From assembly GCA_017644185.1 (NCBI GenBank), contig JAEPMA010000002.1, positions 186,001 to 250,000 on the forward strand: a stretch of 64,000 nucleotides of DNA. Reading direction: 5' to 3'. Below the pieces are notes generated by a model. The model had not been told where the DNA came from. It made no database searches and saw nothing but the letters and a program-made list of their open reading frames with translations. The DNA is from Rhodospirillales bacterium. GTDB taxonomy: Bacteria; Pseudomonadota; Alphaproteobacteria; Rhodospirillales; Casp-alpha2. Both the position numbers and the translations under genes were made by a program. Positions 49,295 to 56,934 of this stretch are shown piece after piece (position 1 is the stretch's first letter; every line of letters begins with the position of its first letter).

Positions 49295-49395
49295 CCCCTC
49301 TCCCCCACGCCGTGGTGGAGAGGGACCCAGCCGCAACATCTCCTTAACCCCTCTCCCCCGGGAGAGGGTGGCGCGCATCGCGCGCCGGGTGAGGG
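49295..49395. repeat. Intergenic palindromic repeat, family A
   Basis: CCCCTCTCCCCCACGCCGTG with GTGGAGAGGG, then CTCTCCCCCGGGAGAGGGTG and CGCGCCGGGTGAGGG, between convergent genes. Confidence 0.85.
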
Positions 49396-49396
49396 C

Positions 49397-50059
49397 CTAA
49401 ACCTTCCGGGCCAACGTCAGGCCGTCACCGATCGGGATCAGGGACAGTTCGATCCGTTCGTCGTCGCGGATCAAAGCATTGAAGTTCCGCATCGCCACGA
49501 CATTATCCGAATCCGCGTCCGGATCGGCGACCCCGCCCCCCATGAAGATATTATCGACCGCGATGACCCCGCCGACCTGCAGCAGCGTCAGGCAGCGCTC
49601 GAAATAATCCGGATATCCCGGCTTGTCGGCATCGATGAAGGCAAAGTCGTAACTGCCGTGCTCACCCGCCTGGATCATCCGATCCAGCGTCTCCGTCGCG
49701 GGCGCGATCCTGAGGTCGATCTTGTCTGCGACCCCGGCCCGCTCCCAGAACGGGCGGGCGAGGCGCGTGTATTCCTCGGAGATATCGCACGCCACCAGTC
49801 TGCCGTCGTTGGGGAGCGCCAAAGCCACCGCCAGCGCCGAATAGCCGGTGAAGGTCCCGACCTCGATGCAGTTCTTCGCCCCCACCATCCGGACCAGCAT
49901 CTGCATCAGTTGGCCCTGTTCGGGCGAGACCTGCATCCTCGCCATCTCATGCTTGGCCGTCTCGTCGCGAAGGGCGCGCAGCTCCGGATGCTCGCGCAAG
50001 GATACGTCCAGCATGTAATTTCTAAGGCGCTCGTCGACGCTGATGGAATGGGTGCTCAT
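49397..50059 (-). CDS. O-methyltransferase, caffeoyl-CoA/catechol type
   Basis: The 220-residue SAM-dependent enzyme has motif I NCIEVGTFTGYSALAVALAL, LVACDISEEYTRLARPFWER, the metal-binding Asp in DFAFIDADKPGYPDYFERCL and VIAVDNIFMGGGV. These match the metal-dependent O-methyltransferase family 3. GAAAGGGAGAAATCG precedes the ATG. Substrate unknown, probably a catechol-like compound. Confidence 0.88.
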   Translation of the reverse strand: MSTHSISVDERLRNYMLDVSLREHPELRALRDETAKHEMARMQVSPEQGQLMQMLVRMVGAKNCIEVGTFTGYSALAVALALPNDGRLVACDISEEYTRLARPFWERAGVADKIDLRIAPATETLDRMIQAGEHGSYDFAFIDADKPGYPDYFERCLTLLQVGGVIAVDNIFMGGGVADPDADSDNVVAMRNFNALIRDDERIELSLIPIGDGLTLARKV

Positions 50060-50115
50060 CGATTTCTCCCTTTCGCGCGTTGTCAGGCCCGCGTGTGTTC
50101 GGTACTTTGCCCGCC

Positions 50116-50487
50116 ATGAGCGATGATGTCATCTACCACATGTGCCGCGCCGAGGAATGGGCGATGGCGTTGGCCGAAGGCAGCTATGAAGGCTCCAGCC
50201 AGGACAAGGCCGACGGGTTCATCCACTTCTCCACCAAGAAGCAGGTCTGGACCTCGGCCGCCAAGCACCGCAGGGGGCAGCCGGGGATCATCCTGCTCTG
50301 CGTCGATGCGAAGAAGCTCGGGAAAAATCTCAAGTGGGAGCCGTCGCGCGGCGGCGACCTGTTCCCGCACCTCTACGGCCCCCTCGACGTCGACGCGGTG
50401 ATCGAGACCATCCCATTACCGCTGGGTGACGACGATGTGCATGTCTTCCCATCCGGGTTTCCGCCACCGTCCGTCGGGGAGAAATAA
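50116..50487 (+). CDS. DUF952 family protein
   Basis: A 123-residue DUF952 protein: IYHMCRAEEWAMALAEGSYE, DGFIHFSTKKQVWTSAAKHR, LYGPLDVDAVIETIPLPLG. ATG 50116 is the natural start. Its stop lies 3 bases before the pyrD GTG, so they form an operon, a common arrangement in alphaproteobacteria. Function unproven. Confidence 0.87.
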   Translation: MSDDVIYHMCRAEEWAMALAEGSYEGSSQDKADGFIHFSTKKQVWTSAAKHRRGQPGIILLCVDAKKLGKNLKWEPSRGGDLFPHLYGPLDVDAVIETIPLPLGDDDVHVFPSGFPPPSVGEK

Positions 50488-50490
50488 AGG

Positions 50491-51552
50491 GTGGACGCCT
50501 ATAGCCTGTTTTGGCCGCTGATCCGGCCATTGCAGCCGGAAACGGCGCACGGTCTCGCGTTGACCGCCCTCAAACACCGCCTCGTTTCGGGCACCCCCTA
50601 TCATGACCCGGTCCTTGAGACCGGTCTCTGGGGCATGACGTTCCGCAACCCGGTCGGTCTCGCCGCCGGGTTCGACAAGGACGCCGACGTCCCCGTGCAG
50701 GCGCTGGCGCTCGGTTTCGGCTTCGTCGAGATCGGCTCGGTCACGCCCAAGCCACAGCCCGGCAACCCGAAGCCCCGCCTGTTCAGGCTCGAAGACGACC
50801 TAGGGGTCATCAACCGGATGGGATTCAATTCGAAGGGCGCCGACAACGCCGCCGAAAATCTCGCCAAGCTCCCGCCATCCCGCGAACTGGGCGTGATCGG
50901 CGTCAATCTGGGAAAGAACAAGGAAACCGAAGACGCCGCGGCGGACTATGTGATCGGCATCGAGAAACTCGCGCGCTTCGCAGATTATATCGTCGTCAAT
51001 GTGTCGAGTCCGAACACGCCGGGCCTCCGTGCATTACAGAGCCGCGCCGAGTTGGAGAGCCTGATCGAAAAAGTGCGCGAAGCTTTGGACCGCACCATCC
51101 CCGACAAGCGCCCGCCGTTGCTGGTTAAGGTCGCACCCGATCTGACCGACGCCGATATTCGCGATATTGCCGCCGTTGCCATGAGCAGCGCGGTTGATGG
51201 CCTGATCGCCACCAACACGACGATCACCCGCCCCGAAAGCCTGCGCGACCCGCAACGCACCGAAACGGGCGGGTTGTCGGGCAAACCGTTAAAAGACCTC
51301 TCGACCCGGATCATCAGCGATCTTTACCTAGCGACCGAAAAGAAGGTGCCGATCATCGGCGTCGGCGGCATTCAGTCGGGGGCGGATGCCTATGAGAAAA
51401 TCAGGGCCGGTGCGTCGCTAGTGCAGGTCTATTCGGGGATGGTTTACGAGGGCCCGTCTTTACCGGGGCGTATCTGCCGCGCCCTCGCGGGACTTCTGAA
51501 ACGCGACGGCTTCGAACACGTCCAGAACGCCGTCGGCGCGGATCATCGCTAG
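50491..51552 (+). CDS. pyrD: Dihydroorotate dehydrogenase, class 2 (quinone-dependent)
   Basis: The 353-residue FMN enzyme oxidises dihydroorotate in pyrimidine synthesis and passes electrons to quinone. It has a class 2 N-terminal helical extension (PLIRPLQPETAHGLALTALK), NPVGLAAGFDKDADVPVQAL, IGSVTPKPQPGNPKPRLFRL, the catalytic Ser in VNVSSPNTPGLRALQ, and IIGVGGIQSGADAYEKIRAG. GTG 50491 follows GGGGAGAAATAAAGG. Membrane-associated by its N-terminal helices. Confidence 0.95.
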   Translation: MDAYSLFWPLIRPLQPETAHGLALTALKHRLVSGTPYHDPVLETGLWGMTFRNPVGLAAGFDKDADVPVQALALGFGFVEIGSVTPKPQPGNPKPRLFRLEDDLGVINRMGFNSKGADNAAENLAKLPPSRELGVIGVNLGKNKETEDAAADYVIGIEKLARFADYIVVNVSSPNTPGLRALQSRAELESLIEKVREALDRTIPDKRPPLLVKVAPDLTDADIRDIAAVAMSSAVDGLIATNTTITRPESLRDPQRTETGGLSGKPLKDLSTRIISDLYLATEKKVPIIGVGGIQSGADAYEKIRAGASLVQVYSGMVYEGPSLPGRICRALAGLLKRDGFEHVQNAVGADHR

Positions 51553-51602
51553 AACGACGGGGGCTACGCTTAGCTTGTTGAGAGCTTAATTCAGGCTCAA
51601 CT

Positions 51603-51672
51603 CGTCACCCCGGCGAAGGCCGGGGTCCAGACAATCTGCTGCACTGGATTCCGGCCTGCGCCGGAATGACGA
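51603..51672. repeat. Intergenic palindromic repeat, family B
   Basis: CGTCACCCCGGCGAAGGCCG and the facing CTGGATTCCGGCCTGCGCCG with GAATGACGA. Confidence 0.85.
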
Positions 51673-51724
51673 AAGAGCGGTATCGAATGTGACGCCTGCC
51701 CTTATCCCCGTTCATATGCGTTTT

Positions 51725-51811
51725 CCCCCTCACCCTCCCACGCGCTGACGCGCGCGGGTCCCACCCTCTCCCTTGGGAGAGGGTGGCGAGCATAGCGAGC
51801 CGGGTGAGGGG
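51725..51811. repeat. Intergenic palindromic repeat, family A
   Basis: CCCCTCACCCTCCCACGCGC, CTCTCCCTTGGGAGAGGGTG and GCCGGGTGAGGGG, just before the stop of the AbrB-type membrane protein gene. Confidence 0.85.
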
Positions 51812-51813
51812 CG

Positions 51814-52920
51814 CTAATTACTGTCGTGGTCGGGCTTGCCGAACAGCACCCGCGTGACGACGGATATCGACATGACGATAAACAGGATACGGACGATGTG
51901 GTGCGTGGAGACGAACGCGGTGTCGATGTGCATCGCAAGACTGATGAGGGTCATCTCCGCCAACCCACCGGGTGCGAACGAAATCCATAAAGCGTGATAA
52001 TCCAACTGCGTCAGTTGGTGCAGGATGGACGCCGCCCCCATGGCGAGACCGAGCGTGATCCCGGCCCCGATGATCCCGATCCCGACCGGGTTGATGAGCT
52101 GACGGCGCTCGACACCGACGAAGCGGCAACCGACGTTGGTGCCGATGACGATCTGCGCCAGGTTGACCAGTTCGCCCGGCGGCTTGGCCTGGGTCCAGCC
52201 CATGAAGTGGACGATCGCGCTGATGAACATCGGCCCCATGAGGGCCGCCGCCGGAATACCCAGCTTCTTGGCGCCGAAATAGCCGCTCGCCGCGCACGCG
52301 ACGAGCACCAGCGCATCGGTTACGCCCATATCGTTGATCGAGCCCATGGGCGAGACGGCGGGCGGGGTATAGCCCTCGAAGATGCGGAAATAAAACGGGA
52401 TCAGCATCACCGTGAACATGACGCGGGTCGCGTGGATCAGCGAAATCGAACGAACGTCGATGCCGTAGCTTTCGGCAATCAGGATCATCTCGCCGAAGCC
52501 GCCCGGCGTCGCCGCCAGCAGCGCTTCGCGCTTCGGCATTTTCGCGAACTTCTGGAAACCCCATGTCAGGATCGCCGTCACCACGACGACGAAGATCAAA
52601 AGCACCACGATGGAGACGATCCAACTGCCCGCCTGCCCGACGATGTCGGGGGTAAACGCGCTGCCCAGCATCACCCCCAACACCGTAATCATAACGGCAC
52701 GGCTTTTCCCCGGCCCCTTCAAACGCACCCCGAACACGGCCAGTGACGCCGTGAACATCATCGCCCCGATCATCCAGGCGAGCGGGATACCGGCGAGCGA
52801 AAACACCCATCCCCCGGCGGCGCCCCACAACATCGTCGCCACCATGATCGGTGCGGTCTGTTTCCAGGTTCTATTGTCCGGTTTATCCGGGCGGTCTTCG
52901 GCTTCTTCGTAGGCACTCAC
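51814..52920 (-). CDS. AbrB-family integral membrane protein
   Basis: The 368-residue protein has about ten hydrophobic segments and two related halves, each with a Gly/Pro-containing turn ([20 protein letters not shown] and [20 protein letters not shown]). This is the AbrB/ammonia-monooxygenase-like membrane family, not the AbrB DNA-binding fold. Role unknown, probably transport. The GTG start overlaps the NAD kinase stop (GTGA), so the two genes are coupled. Confidence 0.82.
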   Translation of the reverse strand: MSAYEEAEDRPDKPDNRTWKQTAPIMVATMLWGAAGGWVFSLAGIPLAWMIGAMMFTASLAVFGVRLKGPGKSRAVMITVLGVMLGSAFTPDIVGQAGSWIVSIVVLLIFVVVVTAILTWGFQKFAKMPKREALLAATPGGFGEMILIAESYGIDVRSISLIHATRVMFTVMLIPFYFRIFEGYTPPAVSPMGSINDMGVTDALVLVACAASGYFGAKKLGIPAAALMGPMFISAIVHFMGWTQAKPPGELVNLAQIVIGTNVGCRFVGVERRQLINPVGIGIIGAGITLGLAMGAASILHQLTQLDYHALWISFAPGGLAEMTLISLAMHIDTAFVSTHHIVRILFIVMSISVVTRVLFGKPDHDSN

Positions 52921-53684
52921 GCGCTGAACTGCTCCCTGAGCACGCGCTCTTCCAGATTGTGTTCGGGATCGAACAACAGGCGCGGCGTATCGTTCTCGGC
53001 TTGCGATATCTTGACGCTGGCGACGTTGCGGACTTCATGAAAATCCGCCGTCGCACTGACCCGGCGATCGGACGATTCCAGCACCTCGAACGTGATCTTG
53101 GCTTTGGCGGGTAAAAGCGCGCCGCGCCAGCGCCGGGGCCGGAAGGCGCTGATCGGTGTCAGCGCGAGAAGCTCGTTCCCCAACGGGATGATCGGCCCAC
53201 TCGCCGAGAGATTGTAGGCGGTCGAGCCGGCGGGGGTCGAAACAAGCACGCCGTCGCACATCATCTCGTCCAGTCTTGCGACACCGTCGACGATGATCCG
53301 GATCTTGGCCGCCTGACGGGTTTCGCGCAGCAGGGAGACCTCGTTAATCGCGAGGTGGTTGTGCACCCTGCCCTCGATATCCATCGCTTCCATCTTCAGC
53401 GGGTGTAGCTTGATCACTTCGGCTTTTTCGAGACGCGCCACCAGATTCTCTTCCGAATATTCATTCATCAGAAACCCGACCGAACCCCGGTTCATCCCAA
53501 AGATCGGCGTGTCGCCGTCCATCAGGTCGTGAACGGTGTGCAGCATCATCCCATCGCCGCCCAAGGCGACGATGACATCGGCTTCCTCGACCGGGACGTT
53601 GCCATAAAGCCGGGCCAGACGTACCCGGGCCTCGGCAGCGTCCGGTGTCGGCGCCGCGACAAATGCGATCCGTTCAAATCCCAT
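52917..53684 (-). CDS. nadK: NAD kinase
   Basis: The 255-residue enzyme phosphorylates NAD to NADP. It has the GGDG motif in [34 protein letters not shown] and [23 protein letters not shown] 53684 gives the family's N-terminus [20 protein letters not shown]; the open frame extends upstream only because it runs through a family B repeat. Coupled to the AbrB-type membrane protein downstream. Confidence 0.94.
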   Translation of the reverse strand: MGFERIAFVAAPTPDAAEARVRLARLYGNVPVEEADVIVALGGDGMMLHTVHDLMDGDTPIFGMNRGSVGFLMNEYSEENLVARLEKAEVIKLHPLKMEAMDIEGRVHNHLAINEVSLLRETRQAAKIRIIVDGVARLDEMMCDGVLVSTPAGSTAYNLSASGPIIPLGNELLALTPISAFRPRRWRGALLPAKAKITFEVLESSDRRVSATADFHEVRNVASVKISQAENDTPRLLFDPEHNLEERVLREQFSA

Positions 53685-53768
53685 AGTGCGTGAAAGGTAG
53701 CGACTGACGGGGGAATGGGAAAGGTCTGATGCGTGGGCGTGCGCCGGAATAACGATGGGGTTTAATGG

Positions 53769-53909
53769 CGTCACTCCGGCGAAAGCCAGGGTCCAAGGCG
53801 GCAGGCTTGCTCTCCCGGATAGATTATCGCACGTCGACTGGATTCCGGCCTGCGCCGGAATGACGAACATTGTCCAACCCGTCACCCCGGCGAAAGCCGG
53901 GGCCCAGAG
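53769..53909. repeat. Intergenic palindromic repeats, family B (composite)
   Basis: Three units: CGTCACTCCGGCGAAAGCCA, CTGGATTCCGGCCTGCGCCG and CGTCACCCCGGCGAAAGCCG, between nadK and the GIY-YIG gene. Confidence 0.85.
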
Positions 53910-53922
53910 CGGCAGCCGCCAA

Positions 53923-54219
53923 CTATGGCGTGCAGATATCTACCCACAAATCCCGCCACGTCGGGTTCCCATCTTCGATCAGGCGCAATTTCCATGCGCG
54001 CCGCCACTCCTTGAGTGCTTTCTCCCGTTGGATAGCGCCGACGATGTCGTCGAACGCCTCGTAATAGACGAGTGTTTTACAGCCGTATTTTTCTGCAAAT
54101 CCAGGCGAAACGCCTTCACGATGTTCCCATACACGCCGGACGAGATTGGATGTCACGCCGATGTAGAGCGTTCCATTCCGACGGCTGGCAAGAATGTAGA
54201 CGTAACCCTTCTTTTCCAT
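53923..54219 (-). CDS. GIY-YIG family nuclease
   Basis: A 98-residue single-domain protein of the GIY-YIG superfamily (UPF0213/YhbQ-like): [20 protein letters not shown] holds the paired YVY and YIG motifs, [20 protein letters not shown] supplies the conserved Arg, and [20 protein letters not shown] supplies the Glu. No other domain. It lies between family B repeats and has only a weak ribosome site. Such short nucleases are widely exchanged between genomes. Confidence 0.9.
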   Translation of the reverse strand: MEKKGYVYILASRRNGTLYIGVTSNLVRRVWEHREGVSPGFAEKYGCKTLVYYEAFDDIVGAIQREKALKEWRRAWKLRLIEDGNPTWRDLWVDICTP

Positions 54220-54249
54220 ATTTCACGGTATGAAAGGTTCAGCCGGATT

Positions 54250-54280
54250 TCTGGATTCCGGCCTGCGCCGGAATGACGGT
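54250..54280. repeat. Single family B half-unit
   Basis: CTGGATTCCGGCCTGCGCCG followed by GAATGACGGT, touching the stop of the next gene. Confidence 0.75.
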
Positions 54281-55236
54281 TACTGTGTCTTCTGGACGTC
54301 CGGCAATAGGGCGCGGCGTTCGACGAAGCGGAACACCGTCGTGTCCGTCCCCTGGAGAATTACCAGCTCGACGGTCGCGACGACGGTTTCGGGCAGGGCG
54401 GTATCGATGTCGATCAACGCATACCCGTCGACGATGGCGCGCATGGGCGGCGCCATCTCGGCCTTGTCGAGTTTGAGGACGAGGAAGCGCCTGTTGTCGA
54501 TTTCGGACAGGCCGACCACGCTGCCCTCGACCCGGAGCGGGATCGGCCCCGCATCCTTGAACAGATCCCCAAGATCACGCCGCAACACCGTCATCCTGGA
54601 GCCTGTGTGCACGCCCATCTGACCGGTATCCAGCACGAAACCGAGTAATGGCTGCATCGCTTCGAGGATTTCGATGCGCGCGTCCTTTTCACGCTTCGCC
54701 TGGGTGCCCCCACCTGAATCGTCCGGACCGGCGCGGGTCTGCAGGCGTTCGAACGGCGGCACCCGGCCGGTATCGATCAGGCCCGTTCCCAGCAATCCGA
54801 ACTGGAGACGGTGCGCCTTGGTATCGAGACCCGGCAGGTTCAATTCAATCTGCCTAAATGCCCCTGATGGCGTGATCCGGGCGGTAATCGAACCCGCGTC
54901 GTTCTTTGTCACCGTCTTCGGCCCGAAGGTGAAGGTGGTCGGCTGGCGCGCGATTTTCATCACCGGACCGTTTTTCCCCTGCACCACCTCGACCGTGCCC
55001 TGGGCGTTCAGCCGATAAAGGCCCGGTGCCTTTTCCGGCCCCCAGATGATATCGGTGACGAAGTTGCGGGGTTTGGCCGGACCATAAGTCATGGCGACGT
55101 TAACCGGCGATTTCAGCGCCTGGATGCGGTCCGGGTAAGGTAACAGCACGATCTCGTCCGGCGCCTGGGCGTGAACCGCGAGCGGCGCCACGACGACGAG
55201 AAAGAGGGAAACGACTGAGACGATTCGCCGGATCAC
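54280..55236 (-). CDS. Exported protein of unknown function
   Basis: This approximately 318-residue protein has a signal peptide (IRRIVSVVSLFLVVVAPLAV ending VHAQ). The mature part is mostly beta-strand by appearance, with DRIQALKSPVNVAMTYGPAK, ARITPSGAFRQIELNLPGLD and DTALPETVVATVELVILQGT. GTG 55236 is preferred because GAGGGGCAGTCC precedes it and the residues upstream are low-complexity. It is last in a three-gene run with DUF4126 and TSUP proteins. No family recognised; periplasmic location inferred. Confidence 0.65.
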   Translation of the reverse strand: MIRRIVSVVSLFLVVVAPLAVHAQAPDEIVLLPYPDRIQALKSPVNVAMTYGPAKPRNFVTDIIWGPEKAPGLYRLNAQGTVEVVQGKNGPVMKIARQPTTFTFGPKTVTKNDAGSITARITPSGAFRQIELNLPGLDTKAHRLQFGLLGTGLIDTGRVPPFERLQTRAGPDDSGGGTQAKREKDARIEILEAMQPLLGFVLDTGQMGVHTGSRMTVLRRDLGDLFKDAGPIPLRVEGSVVGLSEIDNRRFLVLKLDKAEMAPPMRAIVDGYALIDIDTALPETVVATVELVILQGTDTTVFRFVERRALLPDVQKTQ

Positions 55237-55246
55237 GGACTGCCCC

Positions 55247-55945
55247 TCAGGATCTTGGGGCCGGCGGGCCGCCGGTGGACCCCGACGACGGCGGTCCACG
55301 AAATGTCGCGGCGAGGCTGGTGCCGGGTTGGGATGACCCCTCGCGAAGGCCCTGCACCTTGTTCCAGATCGCCCTCAGCCCGCGCACGAGTTTCGGCAAA
55401 AGCCAGATCAGCAGAAGGACGAACAGCGCCATCCAGATCAGGAACACGGCAGGTTTGAAGAGCGCGAGCAACAGCCCGATCACGACGATCACGTCTTCGA
55501 AGATCGACGCGAACCAGTTCGAGAACGGCTCGGGCGATGTGTTGATGATCGCACGGCTACCCGTCTTGGCGGCGTGCGAGCCGGCACTGACGACCCCCCC
55601 CAGAACCAAAGCCGCGGCCATCTGCCAGGGCTCGGCGACGCCCGACACACTGCCCATCGCGAGAAGCGCACCCGCCGGGATGCGGATGAAAGTGTGAAGC
55701 GCGTCGTTGAGGCTATCGATTCCGGGAACCTTGTCGGCCAGAAACTCGAGCGCATAGAGAACCGCGGCGGTCGCGAGAACAGGGGGCGACTGAACGATTT
55801 CGAGGTCGGGCGGCAGGTCGACGGCGCCGGTCAGCCCTAGTCCGCCGATCATAAGCACGGCCAGATAAAGGTTGATACCACTGGCCCACGCCGCACCCAG
55901 CGCCAATGCCATCGCCCCCATGATATCGGCATCGGCTCCTGTCAT
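55247..55945 (-). CDS. DUF4126 membrane protein
   Basis: The 232-residue protein has about five hydrophobic segments. It begins LALGAAWASGINLYLAVLMI, then YALEFLADKVPGIDSLNDAL, LGGVVSAGSHAAKTGSRAII and NTSPEPFSNWFASIFEDVIV, which match DUF4126. The tail is Pro/Gly/Ser-rich. Its ATG overlaps the TSUP stop by one base (TGATG). Function unknown. Confidence 0.85.
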   Translation of the reverse strand: MTGADADIMGAMALALGAAWASGINLYLAVLMIGGLGLTGAVDLPPDLEIVQSPPVLATAAVLYALEFLADKVPGIDSLNDALHTFIRIPAGALLAMGSVSGVAEPWQMAAALVLGGVVSAGSHAAKTGSRAIINTSPEPFSNWFASIFEDVIVVIGLLLALFKPAVFLIWMALFVLLLIWLLPKLVRGLRAIWNKVQGLREGSSQPGTSLAATFRGPPSSGSTGGPPAPRS

Positions 55946-56697
55946 CAGATATGTCCCCCAAGCGCTTTCACGACGATATATAAACCAAGCAACAGCAGCG
56001 CCCAGAAAAAGACCCGTTTGAACAACTCTTCCGGCAGATGCTTGCGGATATGCTGCCCCACCATCATCCCGATCACGGCCGGAAGGACGCCCGACGCCGA
56101 CGTCAGGCTCTGGTTCATGGTCAGCATGTCATTGCCTTTAAGGGCCAGCCCCAGCGCCAAAGTCGAGACCGTGAACAGCATTCCCATCGCCTGGATCAGC
56201 ATGTCGCGCGGCAGGCCGATCGCCTGGAGAAACATCACGCCCGGCACCACGAACGACCCCGTCATACCCGTTAATACCCCGTTGGTGGCGCCGAGCAGCG
56301 TCCCCGCCCAGGCTTCGCGGGCGGGCCGGATAGAAAGGCGGATTCCGCCAAGCCCAAGCCCGGCGTAAATGACCAGCAAAAGCCCCAGCAACGCGGATAG
56401 CAGATTCAGATCGACCCGGGTCAGCGCCGCCGCCCCCAGCCACACGCAGACCGTCGCCATCAACAAAAACGGCCAGATGCGCTTGACGATGACGCCCCCG
56501 TTCCCGCCCGTGATCGCCTGCCAGAGATTGGTGACGAACGACGGCACAAGCAAAAGCGCCATGGCGGTCGGCAGGTCCGACATGGCGGTTAACAACGCCA
56601 GTGAGATCGTCGGCAGGCCGAGCCCGATCACACCCTTCACCGTCCCTGCGAGGAGGAACGTCACAAAAACGATCGCGAGCGTCGAAGGGTCGAGCAT
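55945..56697 (-). CDS. TSUP family (TauE/SafE) membrane transporter
   Basis: A 250-residue membrane protein with about eight hydrophobic segments. It opens AIVFVTFLLAGTVKGVIGLG and has the second-half repeat GATNGVLTGMTGSFVVPGVM, as in the TauE/SafE/TSUP family that exports sulfite or related organosulfur anions. It is first of three coupled genes. Substrate not known. Confidence 0.87.
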   Translation of the reverse strand: MLDPSTLAIVFVTFLLAGTVKGVIGLGLPTISLALLTAMSDLPTAMALLLVPSFVTNLWQAITGGNGGVIVKRIWPFLLMATVCVWLGAAALTRVDLNLLSALLGLLLVIYAGLGLGGIRLSIRPAREAWAGTLLGATNGVLTGMTGSFVVPGVMFLQAIGLPRDMLIQAMGMLFTVSTLALGLALKGNDMLTMNQSLTSASGVLPAVIGMMVGQHIRKHLPEELFKRVFFWALLLLGLYIVVKALGGHI

Positions 56698-56760
56698 ATT
56701 TCGATGCTAAAGCACTTAGCGGGGGGAGGAAACATATCTGCGCCCGATAACGCACGGCCG

Positions 56761-56851
56761 GTCGCCCTGAACTCGATTCAGGGCCCATGAATACATCGCG
56801 CTTCGCCTAGAAGTGCCCGTATGGATCCTGAATCAAGTTCAGGATGACGAA
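56761..56851. repeat. Intergenic palindromic repeat, family C
   Basis: GTCGCCCTGAACTCGATTCA with GGGCCCATG, then GGATCCTGAATCAAGTTCAG and GATGACGA. Confidence 0.82.
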
Positions 56852-56881
56852 GACTTTGAAGTCATCAAGCCGGCAGCAACC

Positions 56882-56925
56882 CTCACCTAACCTCTCCTCC
56901 ACGTGTGGAGGAGAGGACAGGTGAG
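56882..56925. terminator. Nested inverted repeat, probable terminator of the SulP fusion gene
   Basis: CTCACCT (56882) pairs with AGGTGAG (56919), and inside it CCTCTCCTCCAC (56891) pairs with GTGGAGGAGAGG (56905). It lies 10 bases past the converging stop codon and is a distant relative of family A. Confidence 0.6.
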
Positions 56926-56934
56926 AAAGCTTTC

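Noticed and set aside
53685-53885. 67-residue N-terminal extension of NAD kinase
   Set aside because: It is translated family B repeat (VIPAQAGIQ-type peptide) and precedes the normal family start MGFERIAFV.
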